Assembly (NCBI RefSeq): GCF_900117455.1
Contig: NZ_FPHO01000003.1
Location: 372,001 to 436,000 of the forward strand
DNA from: Hyphomicrobium sp. CS1GBMeth3
GTDB taxonomy: Bacteria; Pseudomonadota; Alphaproteobacteria; Rhizobiales; Hyphomicrobiaceae
Length of the DNA stretch: 64,000 bases
Direction of reading: 5' to 3'
Shown here: positions 24,685 to 33,756 of the stretch, piece after piece
Layout: every line of letters begins with the position of its first letter
Position numbering within the stretch: position 1 is the stretch's first letter
Position numbers and translations under genes: made by a program
The notes under the pieces: model-generated
What the model was told of the DNA's origin: nothing
Databases searched by the model: none
The model's input: only the letters and a program-made list of their open reading frames with translations

Positions 24685-26046
24685 ATGGATGCCATAACCG
24701 ACAAGAACCCCGACGATATCGGCAGAAAGTTGAATGAATCCGGCGTCAGTTACATGCTGGCGAGCTACGTCGATATGCATGGCGTCTCGAAGGGCAAGGT
24801 CGTACCCATCGCGCACCTCGACCGCATGATGTCTGGCTCGGAGCTGTGCACGGGGGCGGCGCTCGACGGCGTGCCGCAGGATGTGAGCGACGAGGAGGTG
24901 GCCGCGCATCCCGATCCCGCCTCTTGTACGGTACTACCCTGGAAAAAGGATATCGCCTGGTTCGCGAGCGACCTGTGGTGCGAAGGAAAGCCCTTCGAAG
25001 CCTGCAGCCGCAATATCCTAAAACGCGCGCTCGCGAAGGCCGGGAGCATGGGCTACGCCATGAACCTCGGCATGGAGGCCGAGTTCTTTGTGCTGCAGGA
25101 TGACCCGGCTCTTGGCTACAAGCCGCTCTCGGATCGCAAGAACCTCGAAAAGCCCGCCTACGACGTCTCGCGCATGCTCGACAACATGGGCTGGATGGAC
25201 GAACTCGTGCAATCGATGAACAGCCTGGGCTGGGACGTCTACAGCTTCGATCACGAGGACGGCATCGGCCAGTTCGAAATCGACTTCAGCTATTTCGACG
25301 CGCTCTCGATGGCCGACCGCTACGTCTTCTTCCGCCTGATGGCCAACGAGATCGCACGCAAGCACGGCGGCTTCGCGACGTTCATGCCGAAGCCATACGG
25401 AGACCGCGCAGGCAGCGGCGCCCACTTCAACATGTCGCTCGCCGACGTGAAGTCAGGCAAAAACCTGTTCTCGGATCCAAGCGACCCGCGCGGCTGCGGC
25501 CTGTCCAAGCTCGGCTATCAGTTCCTCGCCGGCGTACTGAAGCACTTGCCGGCGATCTGCGCCGTGGTCGCGCCGACCGTCAACAGCTACAAGCGCCTGG
25601 TGCTCAAGGGCTCTATGTCAGGCTTCACCTGGGCGCCGGTCTGGGCCTGCTACGGCAACAACAACCGCACGAACACACTGCGCATCCCGCTTGGCGGCGG
25701 GCGCGTCGAGCTACGCGCGGCCGACAGCTCGTGCAATCCATACCTCGGAGCAGCGCTCGTCCTCATGGCCGGCCTCGAAGGCATCGAGAAGGAGCTCGAT
25801 CCCGGCGACCCTCACACGGACAACATGTATCTAAAGAGCGAATCCGAGCTCGAATCGCTTGGCATCACGCACCTTCCGAAGACACTCGAGGACGCACTCG
25901 ATGCCTTTGAGGCCGATACCCTCACCGAAGCGACGTTCGGCCCGAAGATGTGGAAGACATGGCTCGATTTCAAACGCGACGAATGGATGAGCTACATCAA
26001 CCACGTCTCGGACTGGGAGAAAGCCCGCTATCTCAAGTTCTTCTAG
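24685..26046 (+). CDS. glnT: Type III glutamine synthetase-family ligase (GlnT / gamma-glutamylmethylamide synthetase-like)
   Basis: 453 residues from the ATG at 24685, with GGGAG upstream. N-terminal beta-grasp segment: YMLASYVDMHGVSKGKVVPI. Catalytic blocks: GMEAEFFVLQDD (metal glutamates), GIGQFEIDFSYFDAL, GSGAHFNMSL (ammonium/ATP site), and near the C-terminus RVELRAADSSCNPYLGAALV. It joins glutamate with ammonia or a small amine. In methylotrophs close relatives make gamma-glutamylmethylamide from methylamine (GmaS), but the mgs/mgd partner genes are absent here. An amino acid permease gene converges with it, stops overlapping by 4 nt, and a TetR gene is divergent. Substrate amine is uncertain. 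Confidence 0.85.
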   Translation: MDAITDKNPDDIGRKLNESGVSYMLASYVDMHGVSKGKVVPIAHLDRMMSGSELCTGAALDGVPQDVSDEEVAAHPDPASCTVLPWKKDIAWFASDLWCEGKPFEACSRNILKRALAKAGSMGYAMNLGMEAEFFVLQDDPALGYKPLSDRKNLEKPAYDVSRMLDNMGWMDELVQSMNSLGWDVYSFDHEDGIGQFEIDFSYFDALSMADRYVFFRLMANEIARKHGGFATFMPKPYGDRAGSGAHFNMSLADVKSGKNLFSDPSDPRGCGLSKLGYQFLAGVLKHLPAICAVVAPTVNSYKRLVLKGSMSGFTWAPVWACYGNNNRTNTLRIPLGGGRVELRAADSSCNPYLGAALVLMAGLEGIEKELDPGDPHTDNMYLKSESELESLGITHLPKTLEDALDAFEADTLTEATFGPKMWKTWLDFKRDEWMSYINHVSDWEKARYLKFF

Positions 26047-27368
26047 GGTGCGGCCGCAATGCGTCGCCCCGTCATGTGACGGTAGACCGACTCCGCCGCG
26101 AAAGACGCGCCCGCAATGAGAACGAGAGCCAGAAGCGCGGCCGGCTGCTGCTGATAGGTGTAGACGGAAAGAATCCCGAACATGCCGAGGCATGTGACGA
26201 GAGACAGCCATACAATGACTGCGCTCGCACCCGTCTCCTTGAGCACACGCAAGTGGCCCGCATTAACCGCCGCATAGACCAACAGGAACGCTGCACTGCC
26301 CATCATAGCAATGCCTGAGAGGTCGAAGCACAGCATCACCAAGATCACGAGACCCGCGGTGAGCATGAGGCCTCCGGTCGCGTCCTTCCACGCTGTGCGC
26401 GTCAACCTTACGGGCAACTCGCCGTCACGCGCGATCATGTAGCACACGTTGGCCGATCCGAAGAGCGTGGCATTGATCGCCGAAGCCGTGGAGAAGAGCG
26501 CGGCAACCGCGATCAGACGAAAACCAAGCTCGCCGAGAAACGGCTTGGCGGCTTCTGCAAGAGCGTAGTCCTTCGACTGCTCGATTTCTGCGTTGCTGAG
26601 GTTTCCCGTCACCGTCACCGCCACGACGAGGTAAAGCACGATGACGATAAGTACGGCGGCATAGAGCGCGCGCGGCAACAACTTGCGTGGATTGTGCATG
26701 TTGGCAGCCGCGTTTGTCACGAGACCGAACCCTTCGTACCCGATGAACAAAAGGCCGGCTCCGAACAGCACGGATTGCATCGGCGGCCAGTGCATCGGCG
26801 AAAGGTTCTCGGCCTTGACGAACCAAAGGCCGGTAGCGGCAAACAGCACGAGGATCACCACCTTTACGGCAACGATGATCGTCTCTCCACGTCCCATGAT
26901 CCTGGCACCGAACGCGTTGACGACGGTGAGCGCAACCACCGCGCCCACGGCCAGCGCCTCAATCAGAAGCGCCGACGGTCTTTCACTTATAAAAGTCGCA
27001 CCGTAGCTCCCGAACGCCGTTGCATAGAGCGCAAGCGAGATGATGTAACCGGCCCACATGAAGAGGTTGAGACCGCCCGCAAGCACGCCGTCTCCGTAGC
27101 TCTTGACGAGAAAATGCACGGCACCTCCCGCAGAAGGATACGCGGCTCCGAGCTTGGCGTAGGAATAGGTGCTGAGCAGCGCCACGACGCCACCAATGGC
27201 AAAGGCGAGCCACATTGCATTGCCCGCCACCTGCGCCACCACACCCAGGATCGAGAAGATGCCCGCGCCGACCATGCCGCCGATACCGATCGACACGGCG
27301 GCCAGCAATCCGATTTGGTCGGAACCAGAGTTTGGGTCAGACGAGGATGCAGAGGGAGGAGCCGCCAT
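26043..27368 (-). CDS. APC-family amino acid/amine permease
   Basis: 441 residues from the ATG at 27368 (a GTG at 27401 is in frame but less likely). The N-terminal block GLLAAVSIGIGGMVGAGIFS is the typical APC substrate-binding helix 1, followed by about eleven more helices, including GNAMWLAFAIGGVVALLSTY and ALYATAFGSYGATF. It imports an amino acid or amine by proton or sodium symport. Its stop lies in the CTAG shared with the stop of the convergent ligase gene. The pairing suggests that it imports the ligase's substrate or a related nitrogen compound, which is inference. Confidence 0.85.
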   Translation of the reverse strand: MAAPPSASSSDPNSGSDQIGLLAAVSIGIGGMVGAGIFSILGVVAQVAGNAMWLAFAIGGVVALLSTYSYAKLGAAYPSAGGAVHFLVKSYGDGVLAGGLNLFMWAGYIISLALYATAFGSYGATFISERPSALLIEALAVGAVVALTVVNAFGARIMGRGETIIVAVKVVILVLFAATGLWFVKAENLSPMHWPPMQSVLFGAGLLFIGYEGFGLVTNAAANMHNPRKLLPRALYAAVLIVIVLYLVVAVTVTGNLSNAEIEQSKDYALAEAAKPFLGELGFRLIAVAALFSTASAINATLFGSANVCYMIARDGELPVRLTRTAWKDATGGLMLTAGLVILVMLCFDLSGIAMMGSAAFLLVYAAVNAGHLRVLKETGASAVIVWLSLVTCLGMFGILSVYTYQQQPAALLALVLIAGASFAAESVYRHMTGRRIAAAP

Positions 27369-27401
27369 TGCCGAACTCGCCACAACCCTCGCTGAAAACA
27401 C

Positions 27402-27530
27402 TCAGGGCGCCACAGACGCGGCGGGCGGCGGCGTATCGACGATCGGCGCGTCCGCGAACACGAAAAGATACGCAAGGATCGCCAGAATGCAGGCCACGCC
27501 TCCGAAAATGACGATGCGCTTTGTGTGCAT
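27402..27530 (-). CDS. Small single-helix membrane protein (42 residues)
   Basis: ATG at 27528-27530 with AAGGG about 7 nt upstream. The protein is basic at the N-terminus (MHTKR), then has one membrane helix (IVIFGGVACILAILAYLFVF) and a short Pro/Ala-rich tail. A longer in-frame reading to 27608 lacks an RBS. It lies 33 nt upstream of the permease start on the same strand and is probably co-transcribed; an accessory subunit is possible, but no function is known. Confidence 0.6.
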   Translation of the reverse strand: MHTKRIVIFGGVACILAILAYLFVFADAPIVDTPPPAASVAP

Positions 27531-27774
27531 GGCACTGCCCTTGCCCGCCGGATGAGCTGAGCCTATTTGGGCTACCCGTCGAGCACAACGCCAATTCGTC
27601 TCTATCAAAGCTTAGTGTTAAGGCCCCGTAGCGCCCGTTCACACAGCCAGAAACCGTGGTTCGGCGCCGCGTTGACGTCTCGCCTTACGCCATCTTAATG
27701 CTGCCTGCTGCTACGGAATCAACTCTGGGCAGGTTTCCGGAAGTCGAAATCACAATGACCTCGCAGAAGTGTCC

Positions 27775-28545
27775 ATGAGAAAGCTGCTCGTTATCGGCAT
27801 AGGTGCTGGCAACCCGGACTTCGTAACCGTCCAGGCAATCAACGCACTGAACAAAGCCGACGTCTTCTTCGTCTTCGATAAGGGCGAATCGAAGAGCGGC
27901 CTTATCCGTCTCCGCAAGGAGATCTGCGAGAGGTTCATCAAGGATCGCTCTTATCGCTTCGTTTCTGTCGACGATCCCGTGCGCGATCCGCTGCCGACCG
28001 GCTACAAGCGCGGCGTCGAGGAATGGCATCGGGAACGAGCCGCTCGGCTGGCCTCACGGATCGCGACCGAGCTCGGCGAAGACGGATGCGGCGCGTTTCT
28101 CGTCTGGGGCGATCCGAGCCTTTACGACAGTACGTTGCGCCTGCTGGACCTGCTTCGCGACACGGGCGATCTCCCATTCGACTGCGAGGTGATCCCCGGC
28201 ATCAGCAGCGTTCAAGCGCTCGCCGCGCAACACCGGCTCGTGCTCAACAGCATCGGCGGTGCGGTGCAGATCAGCACGGGGCGCGCGCTCGCAGAAAACG
28301 GATTTCCACCTGATGCCGACAGCGTCGTCGTCATGCTCGACCGCGGCGACGGCTTAAAGGCAGCGGCGGCGCAGGAGGACGTGGAGATCTACTGGGGCGC
28401 CTACCTCGGCACGCCCGACGAGGAGCTCGTTTCCGGCAGGCTGCGAGACGTCATCGACGAGATCGAGCGTATTCGCGCCACCGGGAAGGCACGCAGCGGC
28501 TGGATCATGGACACCTATCTCTTGCGGCGAATCCGCCCGCAATGA
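27775..28545 (+). CDS. cobF: Precorrin-6A synthase (deacetylating) CobF
   Basis: 256 residues from the ATG at 27775 (GTG at 27769 possible). It is a SAM-dependent methyltransferase of the tetrapyrrole methylase fold: LLVIGIGAGNPDFVTVQAIN at the N-terminus, FLVWGDPSLYD in the middle and VIPGISSVQALAAQHRLVLN. It methylates C-1 of precorrin-5 and releases acetate, a step of the aerobic pathway only. It reads toward cobB; the two stop codons abut without a gap. Confidence 0.92.
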   Translation: MRKLLVIGIGAGNPDFVTVQAINALNKADVFFVFDKGESKSGLIRLRKEICERFIKDRSYRFVSVDDPVRDPLPTGYKRGVEEWHRERAARLASRIATELGEDGCGAFLVWGDPSLYDSTLRLLDLLRDTGDLPFDCEVIPGISSVQALAAQHRLVLNSIGGAVQISTGRALAENGFPPDADSVVVMLDRGDGLKAAAAQEDVEIYWGAYLGTPDEELVSGRLRDVIDEIERIRATGKARSGWIMDTYLLRRIRPQ

Positions 28546-29877
28546 TCAGGCGTCCGAAGCCGACAGCAGATGGAAGAACGAGCCGGTGGCGCTGCCGACA
28601 CGCGAGCCGGCGGCAACACGTGCGCGCGAAGCATCCGCCAGCTCCAGCAAAGGCTCGCCATCGTCCGAGAGCAAGGTCGCATAGTGGAACTCATGTCCGT
28701 AGATCTGCGCACCCTTGCGTCCGAGAAGGCAATCCGATCGGAGCGTAGCCCGGCGATAGCCAAGATGTAGCTTGCGCGTGCGGAAGGACGTCTCCGCCGG
28801 CAGCAGACCGACCATCGCGTGGCGTGTCCCGTCGGCATCCTCGAGCCCGCGTCCGAGCACCATGTACCCGCCGCACTCGCCGTGGATGGGGACGGATCGC
28901 TCCGCGAGCAGCTTCAAGCCGGCGATGAAGCGCGACGCGGCCGTGATTTTACCGGCATGGAGTTCCGGATAACCTCCAGGTAGCCACACCGCATCGATAT
29001 CGCCCGGCGGGGCCTCGTCATTGAGCGGCGAGAAGAAGACAATCTCCGCCCCGGCCGCCCGCCATCCCTCGAAAAGATGCGCGTACGTGAACGAGAACGC
29101 CGCATCATGCGCAACAGCAATGCGCTGGCCGGGAGGGCGCATGCCCCACGTGCCCCGCGTTGAAATTCCGGCCTCACCTGCCGCGGCCCGGATTGCATCG
29201 AGATCGAGCGACGCCTCAACGAGAGCGGCGAGCTGCGCGATACGCTGCATATAATCTGCGTGCTCGTCGGCCTGGACGAGACCGAGATGGCGCTCCGGAA
29301 GACGAATGGCATCGGCGCGCCGCAACGCACCGAAAACTGGGGTTCCGATGCTCTCAAAAGCCGGGCGGATCAGCGCCTCGTGCCGCTCGCTCGCGACCTG
29401 GTTCAGGATGACACCCGCAACGCGCACATCGGAGCGATAGCGCGCGCACCCAAGCGCCAAAGCAGCCGCAGTTTCCGTCTGCCCGGAAACATCGAGCACG
29501 AGCACGACCGGCCAGCCGAGCAGCGCCGCCAGATCCGCCGTGGAGCCGCGCCCGGATAGACCCTGATCACCGGCGCCGTCGAACAAACCCATCACGCCTT
29601 CCGCGATGCAAAGATCGGCGTTCTTTCCGGCAGAAGCGACGATCTGCCCGACGACCGTCTCCGGCATCGCCCACGTATCGAGATTGAAGCTTGGTCGTCC
29701 CGCCGCGCGGCCGTGGTGTCCGGTGTCGAGATAATCCGGCCCGGTCTTGAACGGCTGCACGGCAAGGCCTCTTTGGCGAAACGCTGCAAGAAGACCAAGC
29801 GCAACCGTCGTTTTCCCCGAGCCGGAGCTCGGCGCGGCAATAACAAGCCCCCGCGGACGAGTAAGCACCTCTGCCAT
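28546..29877 (-). CDS. cobB: Hydrogenobyrinic acid a,c-diamide synthase CobB
   Basis: 443 residues. N-terminal ATP-binding P-loop VIAAPSSGSGKTTVALGLLA with FKTGPDYLDTGHH, followed by AEGVMGLFDGAGDQG. The C-terminal half is a class I glutamine amidotransferase domain with nucleophile Cys in VPIHGECGGYMVLGRGLE, and ends near GSFFHLL. It amidates the a and c side chains of hydrogenobyrinic acid. The start overlaps the cobM stop by 1 nt (TGATG). It is the last gene of the cobL-cobE-cobM-cobB run. Confidence 0.95.
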   Translation of the reverse strand: MAEVLTRPRGLVIAAPSSGSGKTTVALGLLAAFRQRGLAVQPFKTGPDYLDTGHHGRAAGRPSFNLDTWAMPETVVGQIVASAGKNADLCIAEGVMGLFDGAGDQGLSGRGSTADLAALLGWPVVLVLDVSGQTETAAALALGCARYRSDVRVAGVILNQVASERHEALIRPAFESIGTPVFGALRRADAIRLPERHLGLVQADEHADYMQRIAQLAALVEASLDLDAIRAAAGEAGISTRGTWGMRPPGQRIAVAHDAAFSFTYAHLFEGWRAAGAEIVFFSPLNDEAPPGDIDAVWLPGGYPELHAGKITAASRFIAGLKLLAERSVPIHGECGGYMVLGRGLEDADGTRHAMVGLLPAETSFRTRKLHLGYRRATLRSDCLLGRKGAQIYGHEFHYATLLSDDGEPLLELADASRARVAAGSRVGSATGSFFHLLSASDA

Positions 29878-30632
29878 CAGCGTCCCCGATAGCGTCTCTG
29901 GTAATCGACGCTGTAAAGAGCGCTTTCCCGGAAATCGCCGCAGGTGAGCGCCGGCCCGACGAGGATAAGCGCCGTGCGATCGATGGCCGTCTCCTGAACA
30001 GCACCCGCGATCGTGCCGAGCGTGCCGCGCACGATCTCCTGGTCGGGCCAGCTTGCCTTCGTAACGACGACGGCCGGACAGTCTGCCCCGTAAAAAGGCT
30101 CAACCTCGGCCACGACGCGCGCGATGCTCTGGATCGACAGATGGATCGCAAGCGTCGTCCGCGACGCCGCGAAGGCGGCCAGCGTTTCGGTTGGCGGCAT
30201 GCCGGACGCGCGTCCAGAGGTACGCGTCAGGACGAGCGACTGGGCAATCTCAGGCAACGTCAGCTCCTGACCGAGCGCGGCAGCCGCGGCCGCAAACGCG
30301 GGCACGCCCGGCGTCATGGTGTAAGGAATGCCGAGCGCCTGAAGGCGGCGGATCTGCTCTCCGGCCGCACTCCAGATCGAAAGATCTCCCGAATGTAGCC
30401 GCGCGATATCCAGCCCGGCATCATGTGCCGCCTTGATCTCGGTCATGATCTCGTCGAGCGAGAGCGGCGCGGTATCGATAATGCGCACGCCGGCCGGGCA
30501 GTGCTCCAGCAGCGCCTTGGGCACCAGAGATCCCGCATAGAGGCACACCGGACAAGCAGCGATGAGGTCGCGCCCGCGTACCGTGATCAGATCCGGCGCA
30601 CCAGGGCCTGCACCGATGAAATGCACGGTCAT
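29877..30632 (-). CDS. cobM: Precorrin-4 C11-methyltransferase CobM
   Basis: 251 residues from the ATG at 30632, which has GGGAGG 6 nt upstream; longer in-frame starts lack an RBS. Tetrapyrrole methylase blocks: [71 protein letters not shown] and [18 protein letters not shown], the last two typical of CobM/CbiF. It adds a methyl group at C-11. The start overlaps the cobE stop by 4 nt (ATGA). Confidence 0.95.
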   Translation of the reverse strand: MTVHFIGAGPGAPDLITVRGRDLIAACPVCLYAGSLVPKALLEHCPAGVRIIDTAPLSLDEIMTEIKAAHDAGLDIARLHSGDLSIWSAAGEQIRRLQALGIPYTMTPGVPAFAAAAAALGQELTLPEIAQSLVLTRTSGRASGMPPTETLAAFAASRTTLAIHLSIQSIARVVAEVEPFYGADCPAVVVTKASWPDQEIVRGTLGTIAGAVQETAIDRTALILVGPALTCGDFRESALYSVDYQRRYRGR

Positions 30633-31015
30633 GGCAGCCTCCCATCGCCAACTGCCAAAGCACACGTGGTCGTGGGGCCGGCCCAACGTGGACCAAGAAG
30701 CCGGGCATTTTTTCCGGCGGCCAGCAATGCGGACGCTTCCGCAACGGATGGCGTGCCTTTGTGCTGAAGCGCCGCCTTCGAGAAGGTAAGAATAGAGCCC
30801 GCCACGCTCCGCAGCTCCTCAGCGCTGAAGGCTACCAGCGCGACACCAAGCCGACGTGCGGCTTCGCGGAGCCCCGGCTCCTCGGTTTTGGAAACCTCCG
30901 TCGCAAGCACCGCGATCTCACCCGCGTAGCCCAAGCTCGCCCATGCAGCGCTAATCGCGGCTTCGATCTCCTCGGCGGGTGTTCCACGTCGACAGCCGAT
31001 ACCGCACGCTAGCAT
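30629..31015 (-). CDS. cobE: Cobalamin biosynthesis protein CobE (CbiG C-terminal-like)
   Basis: 128 residues from the ATG at 31015, overlapping the cobL stop by 7 nt. Family blocks: [40 protein letters not shown] and FSAEELRSV, with [13 protein letters not shown] before the end. CobE corresponds to the C-terminal domain of CbiG. It is a small protein needed for efficient aerobic corrin synthesis, with an incompletely defined biochemical role. Its stop overlaps the start of cobM. Confidence 0.88.
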   Translation of the reverse strand: MLACGIGCRRGTPAEEIEAAISAAWASLGYAGEIAVLATEVSKTEEPGLREAARRLGVALVAFSAEELRSVAGSILTFSKAALQHKGTPSVAEASALLAAGKNARLLGPRWAGPTTTCALAVGDGRLP

Positions 31016-32244
31016 GGCTTCACCACCCGCCATTGCGTCACCGGCCGCGCTGGCGTCCAGCCCATCTCGTTGCCGATCGGCGCCGCGCGCGCCACGTCGA
31101 GACGAACGAGATCGCCGCCGAGTCGACCATAGAGATCGAGCATACGCTGTTCCGTCCTGAGCGCGACCGCGTTGGCCACCAGCCGGCCTCCAGGCTTCAG
31201 CGCATCCCACGCGGCCTCGAACACACCGGCATCGCTCATCCCACCGCCGAGGAAGACGGCGTCGGGCGCAGGCAGACCGGCAAGCGCATCCGGCGCACGT
31301 CCCATCACGACGCGAAGATCCGGCGTGCCCAACGTTGCCGCGTTTCGCGCAGCCCGCTCGGCCCGGTCCGCGCGCCCCTCGATGCCGACGGCGCGCATGG
31401 ACGGATGACGCAACAGCCACTCGATGGCGATCGAGCCCGCGCCGAGCCCAACGTCCCACAGCAACTCTCCCGCGCGCGGTGCCAGCGACGAAAGCGTAAC
31501 GGCGCGGATCTCGCGCTTCGTCAACTGCCCGTCACTCTCGAAGAGGTCATCATCGAGTCCCGAGGCAAGACCGATCATGGCTGCAGTCACATCCTGCGGC
31601 AGACTGATAGCTACGGTGTTGAGCGCATCGATATCCGAAAGCGCAAAATCGGACGCCAAAGATGTCCGAATGCGCTCGCGCGAACCGCCCAGCGTTTCGA
31701 GAACCGTGAGCGTCGCCATGCCCAGCCCGCGCGCCGCGAGCAGCCGAGCGAGACGGGCTGGCGTCTCGCCATCCCACGACAACGCCAGGATCCGCGCGCT
31801 AGGTTGCAGATAGCGCGCAATCGACTCGAGCGGACGCCCATGCAATGTGACGAGCGCAGTATCCTGCAGCGCCCAGCCAAGCCGTGCTGCCGCCAGGCTG
31901 AATGCCGAGGGCTGCGGCAAGCACAGAATCTCCTCCGCCGCGACAATCTCGACAAGCTGCTTACCGATGCCGAAGAAAAACGGATCCCCGCTCGCCAACA
32001 CCGCGACCGGCCGCCCGCGTCGCGCAACGATCTCAGGAAACGCGCCGCTGATCGGGCTCGGCCACGCGAGCTGCTTGCCGCGAAGCGCATCTCGCGCCAA
32101 CATGAGATGACGCTGGCCACCGACGACCAGCTCGGCCTGCCCAAGAAGCGCCTTGGCCGCGTCGGAAAGACCGGCGACGCCATCCTCGCCGATTCCGATC
32201 AGCGCCAGCCAGCGCCCATCCAATCGCCGCTGAGACTCACCCAT
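31009..32244 (-). CDS. cobL: Precorrin-6Y C5,15-methyltransferase (decarboxylating) CobL
   Basis: 411 residues from the ATG at 32244; upstream in-frame sequence is antisense to cobK and not family-like. The N-terminal half is a tetrapyrrole methylase (LALIGIGEDGVAGLSDAAKA, VLASGDPFFFGIGKQLVEIV). The C-terminal half is a Rossmann methyltransferase (ELLWDVGLGAGSIAIEWL, AVFLGGGMSDAGVFEAAWDA). It methylates C-5 and C-15 and removes the C-12 acetate carboxyl. Its start codon lies in the same CCATGG as a possible cobK start, so the two divergent genes leave no room for a normal promoter between them. Confidence 0.93.
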   Translation of the reverse strand: MGESQRRLDGRWLALIGIGEDGVAGLSDAAKALLGQAELVVGGQRHLMLARDALRGKQLAWPSPISGAFPEIVARRGRPVAVLASGDPFFFGIGKQLVEIVAAEEILCLPQPSAFSLAAARLGWALQDTALVTLHGRPLESIARYLQPSARILALSWDGETPARLARLLAARGLGMATLTVLETLGGSRERIRTSLASDFALSDIDALNTVAISLPQDVTAAMIGLASGLDDDLFESDGQLTKREIRAVTLSSLAPRAGELLWDVGLGAGSIAIEWLLRHPSMRAVGIEGRADRAERAARNAATLGTPDLRVVMGRAPDALAGLPAPDAVFLGGGMSDAGVFEAAWDALKPGGRLVANAVALRTEQRMLDLYGRLGGDLVRLDVARAAPIGNEMGWTPARPVTQWRVVKPC

Positions 32245-32257
32245 GGAAGCCCCCAAG

Positions 32258-33025
32258 ATGCGCGTCCTGATCCTCGGAGGCACCACAGAGGCGTCGGCGA
32301 TCGCGCGCCACCTCGCGCAAGATCCACGCTTCGCGGTGACGCTGTCGCTCGCTGGACGTACGAGCAATCCCGCCGCGGCTCCGGGTTTGGCACTGCGCGT
32401 CGGAGGCTTCGGGGGTTCCGCAGGGCTCGCACGCTGGCTGGCGGAAGAAAAGATCGCGGTCGTCATCGACGCGACGCACCCCTATGCCGCGCAAATTTCG
32501 CACAATGCCGATACGGCGGCAGCAGAACGTGGCCTTCCACTTTGCACCGTGATCCGCCCGCCCTGGCAGCCCGATCCGGCCGATCGCTGGCAAACAGTCC
32601 ATTCGATGGAAGCTGCGGCCGACGCCCTGGGCACCGAGCCGCAACGCGTTTTCCTGAGCATCGGTCGGCAAGGCGTTGGCGCCTTCCTTCGTGCGCAACA
32701 GCACAGCTACGTCATCCGCAGCATCGAGCCGCCCGAAGACAACGCGCTGCCGCCCGACACGACGGTGATCCAGATGCGCGGCCCTTTCACGCTTGAGGAC
32801 GAAATCGATCTTCTGAGGTCCCGACACATCGATGTCGTCGTCAGCAAGAATGCAGGCGGCGCTGCGACCTACGCCAAGATCGAGGCTGCGCGCCGCCTCG
32901 TGCTTCCGGTCGTGATGATCGAGCGGCCGTACAAGGCCGGTCGCCATTTTGTGGCCACCGCGGAAGAGGCGCTCGACTGGCTGGTCGCACGTCATGCGAT
33001 GTCCCGCTCCGACCGCGGCGTGTAA
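32258..33025 (+). CDS. cobK: Precorrin-6A reductase CobK
   Basis: 255 residues from the ATG at 32258, which has GGAAG at 8 nt; an ATG at 32243 is in frame but lies across the cobL start. N-terminal nucleotide-binding motif MRVLILGGTTEASAIARHLA, then DATHPYAAQISHNADTAA (family block) and VVSKNAGGAATYAKIEAARR near the C-terminus. It reduces precorrin-6A with NADPH. Its 3' end overlaps the convergent cobJ by 34 nt. It is the only plus-strand gene between cobF and cobO. Confidence 0.93.
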   Translation: MRVLILGGTTEASAIARHLAQDPRFAVTLSLAGRTSNPAAAPGLALRVGGFGGSAGLARWLAEEKIAVVIDATHPYAAQISHNADTAAAERGLPLCTVIRPPWQPDPADRWQTVHSMEAAADALGTEPQRVFLSIGRQGVGAFLRAQQHSYVIRSIEPPEDNALPPDTTVIQMRGPFTLEDEIDLLRSRHIDVVVSKNAGGAATYAKIEAARRLVLPVVMIERPYKAGRHFVATAEEALDWLVARHAMSRSDRGV

Positions 33026-33756
33026 ATCCATGGCGCGGCACCCGAGCGCTCGATAGCCCGCGTCTGGCTCGAACCAATGAGAACGAGCGTGCGCATGTCT
33101 GCGCCCGCCGCGTCGGCGTCGCCAAGCCGCGCGATCCGCGTCTCCGCATTCGGCGTGCCGGCTGCCTTGACGAACACGACAAGCGTGTCCGGTGACTTCC
33201 ACCGCTGAAGAAGCGCAAACGCACGGCCGAGCTGATCAGGCCGCGCAACAGACGCAGGGTTGTAAAGCGCAATAACGAAGTCACCCTGGGCCGCCGCTTC
33301 GAGACGCCGCTCGATGGTGCTCCACGCCTTGAGATTGTCGGAGAGCGAGATGGTGCAGAAGTCGCCGCCCAACGGCGCCCCGACATGGGCCGCAGCCGCG
33401 AGCATCGCCGTCACGCCGGGCTCGATACGAATATCGAGTGCGCGCCACGACGGCTCGCCAGCTTCCACCGCCTCGAACAGTGCGGAGGCCATGGCAAACA
33501 CGCCAGGATCTCCGCTCGAGACAACGACGACGCTCTTCCCCGCCGCCGCCAAAGCCAAAGCCTCACGCGCGCGCTCGACCTCGACACGGTTGTCTGACGC
33601 GTGACGGCGCTGGCCCACAGGACTAGGCGGCACACGATCGAGATAGGTGACGTAGCCGACAAGATCGGTCGCTTCAGCGAGCGCCCGGCTCACGGCAGGA
33701 GTCGTCAACTCCGCGCTGCCCGGCCCCAGGCCGACGACGGTCAGCTTGCCGCTCAC
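32992..33756 (-). CDS. cobJ: Precorrin-3B C17-methyltransferase CobJ
   Basis: 254 residues from a GTG at 33756, overlapping the cobI stop by 4 nt. Blocks: KLTVVGLGPGSAELTTPAVS, VGYVTYLDRV, VVVVSSGDPGVFAMASALFE, RIEPGVTAMLAAAAHVGAPL and FVIALYNPASVARPDQLGRA. It methylates C-17 and drives ring contraction. It is the last gene of the long riboswitch-led operon and overlaps the cobK 3' end by 34 nt. Confidence 0.95.
   Translation of the reverse strand: MSGKLTVVGLGPGSAELTTPAVSRALAEATDLVGYVTYLDRVPPSPVGQRRHASDNRVEVERAREALALAAAGKSVVVVSSGDPGVFAMASALFEAVEAGEPSWRALDIRIEPGVTAMLAAAAHVGAPLGGDFCTISLSDNLKAWSTIERRLEAAAQGDFVIALYNPASVARPDQLGRAFALLQRWKSPDTLVVFVKAAGTPNAETRIARLGDADAAGADMRTLVLIGSSQTRAIERSGAAPWIYTPRSERDIA

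Noticed and set aside
24685-26046. Naming the ligase gmaS outright
   Set aside because: The methylamine partner genes are absent and the sequence cannot separate ammonia from methylamine as substrate.
30979-32796. Plus-strand open frame of ~600 codons across cobL and into cobK
   Set aside because: Covers two well-identified cob genes in the wrong frame or strand.
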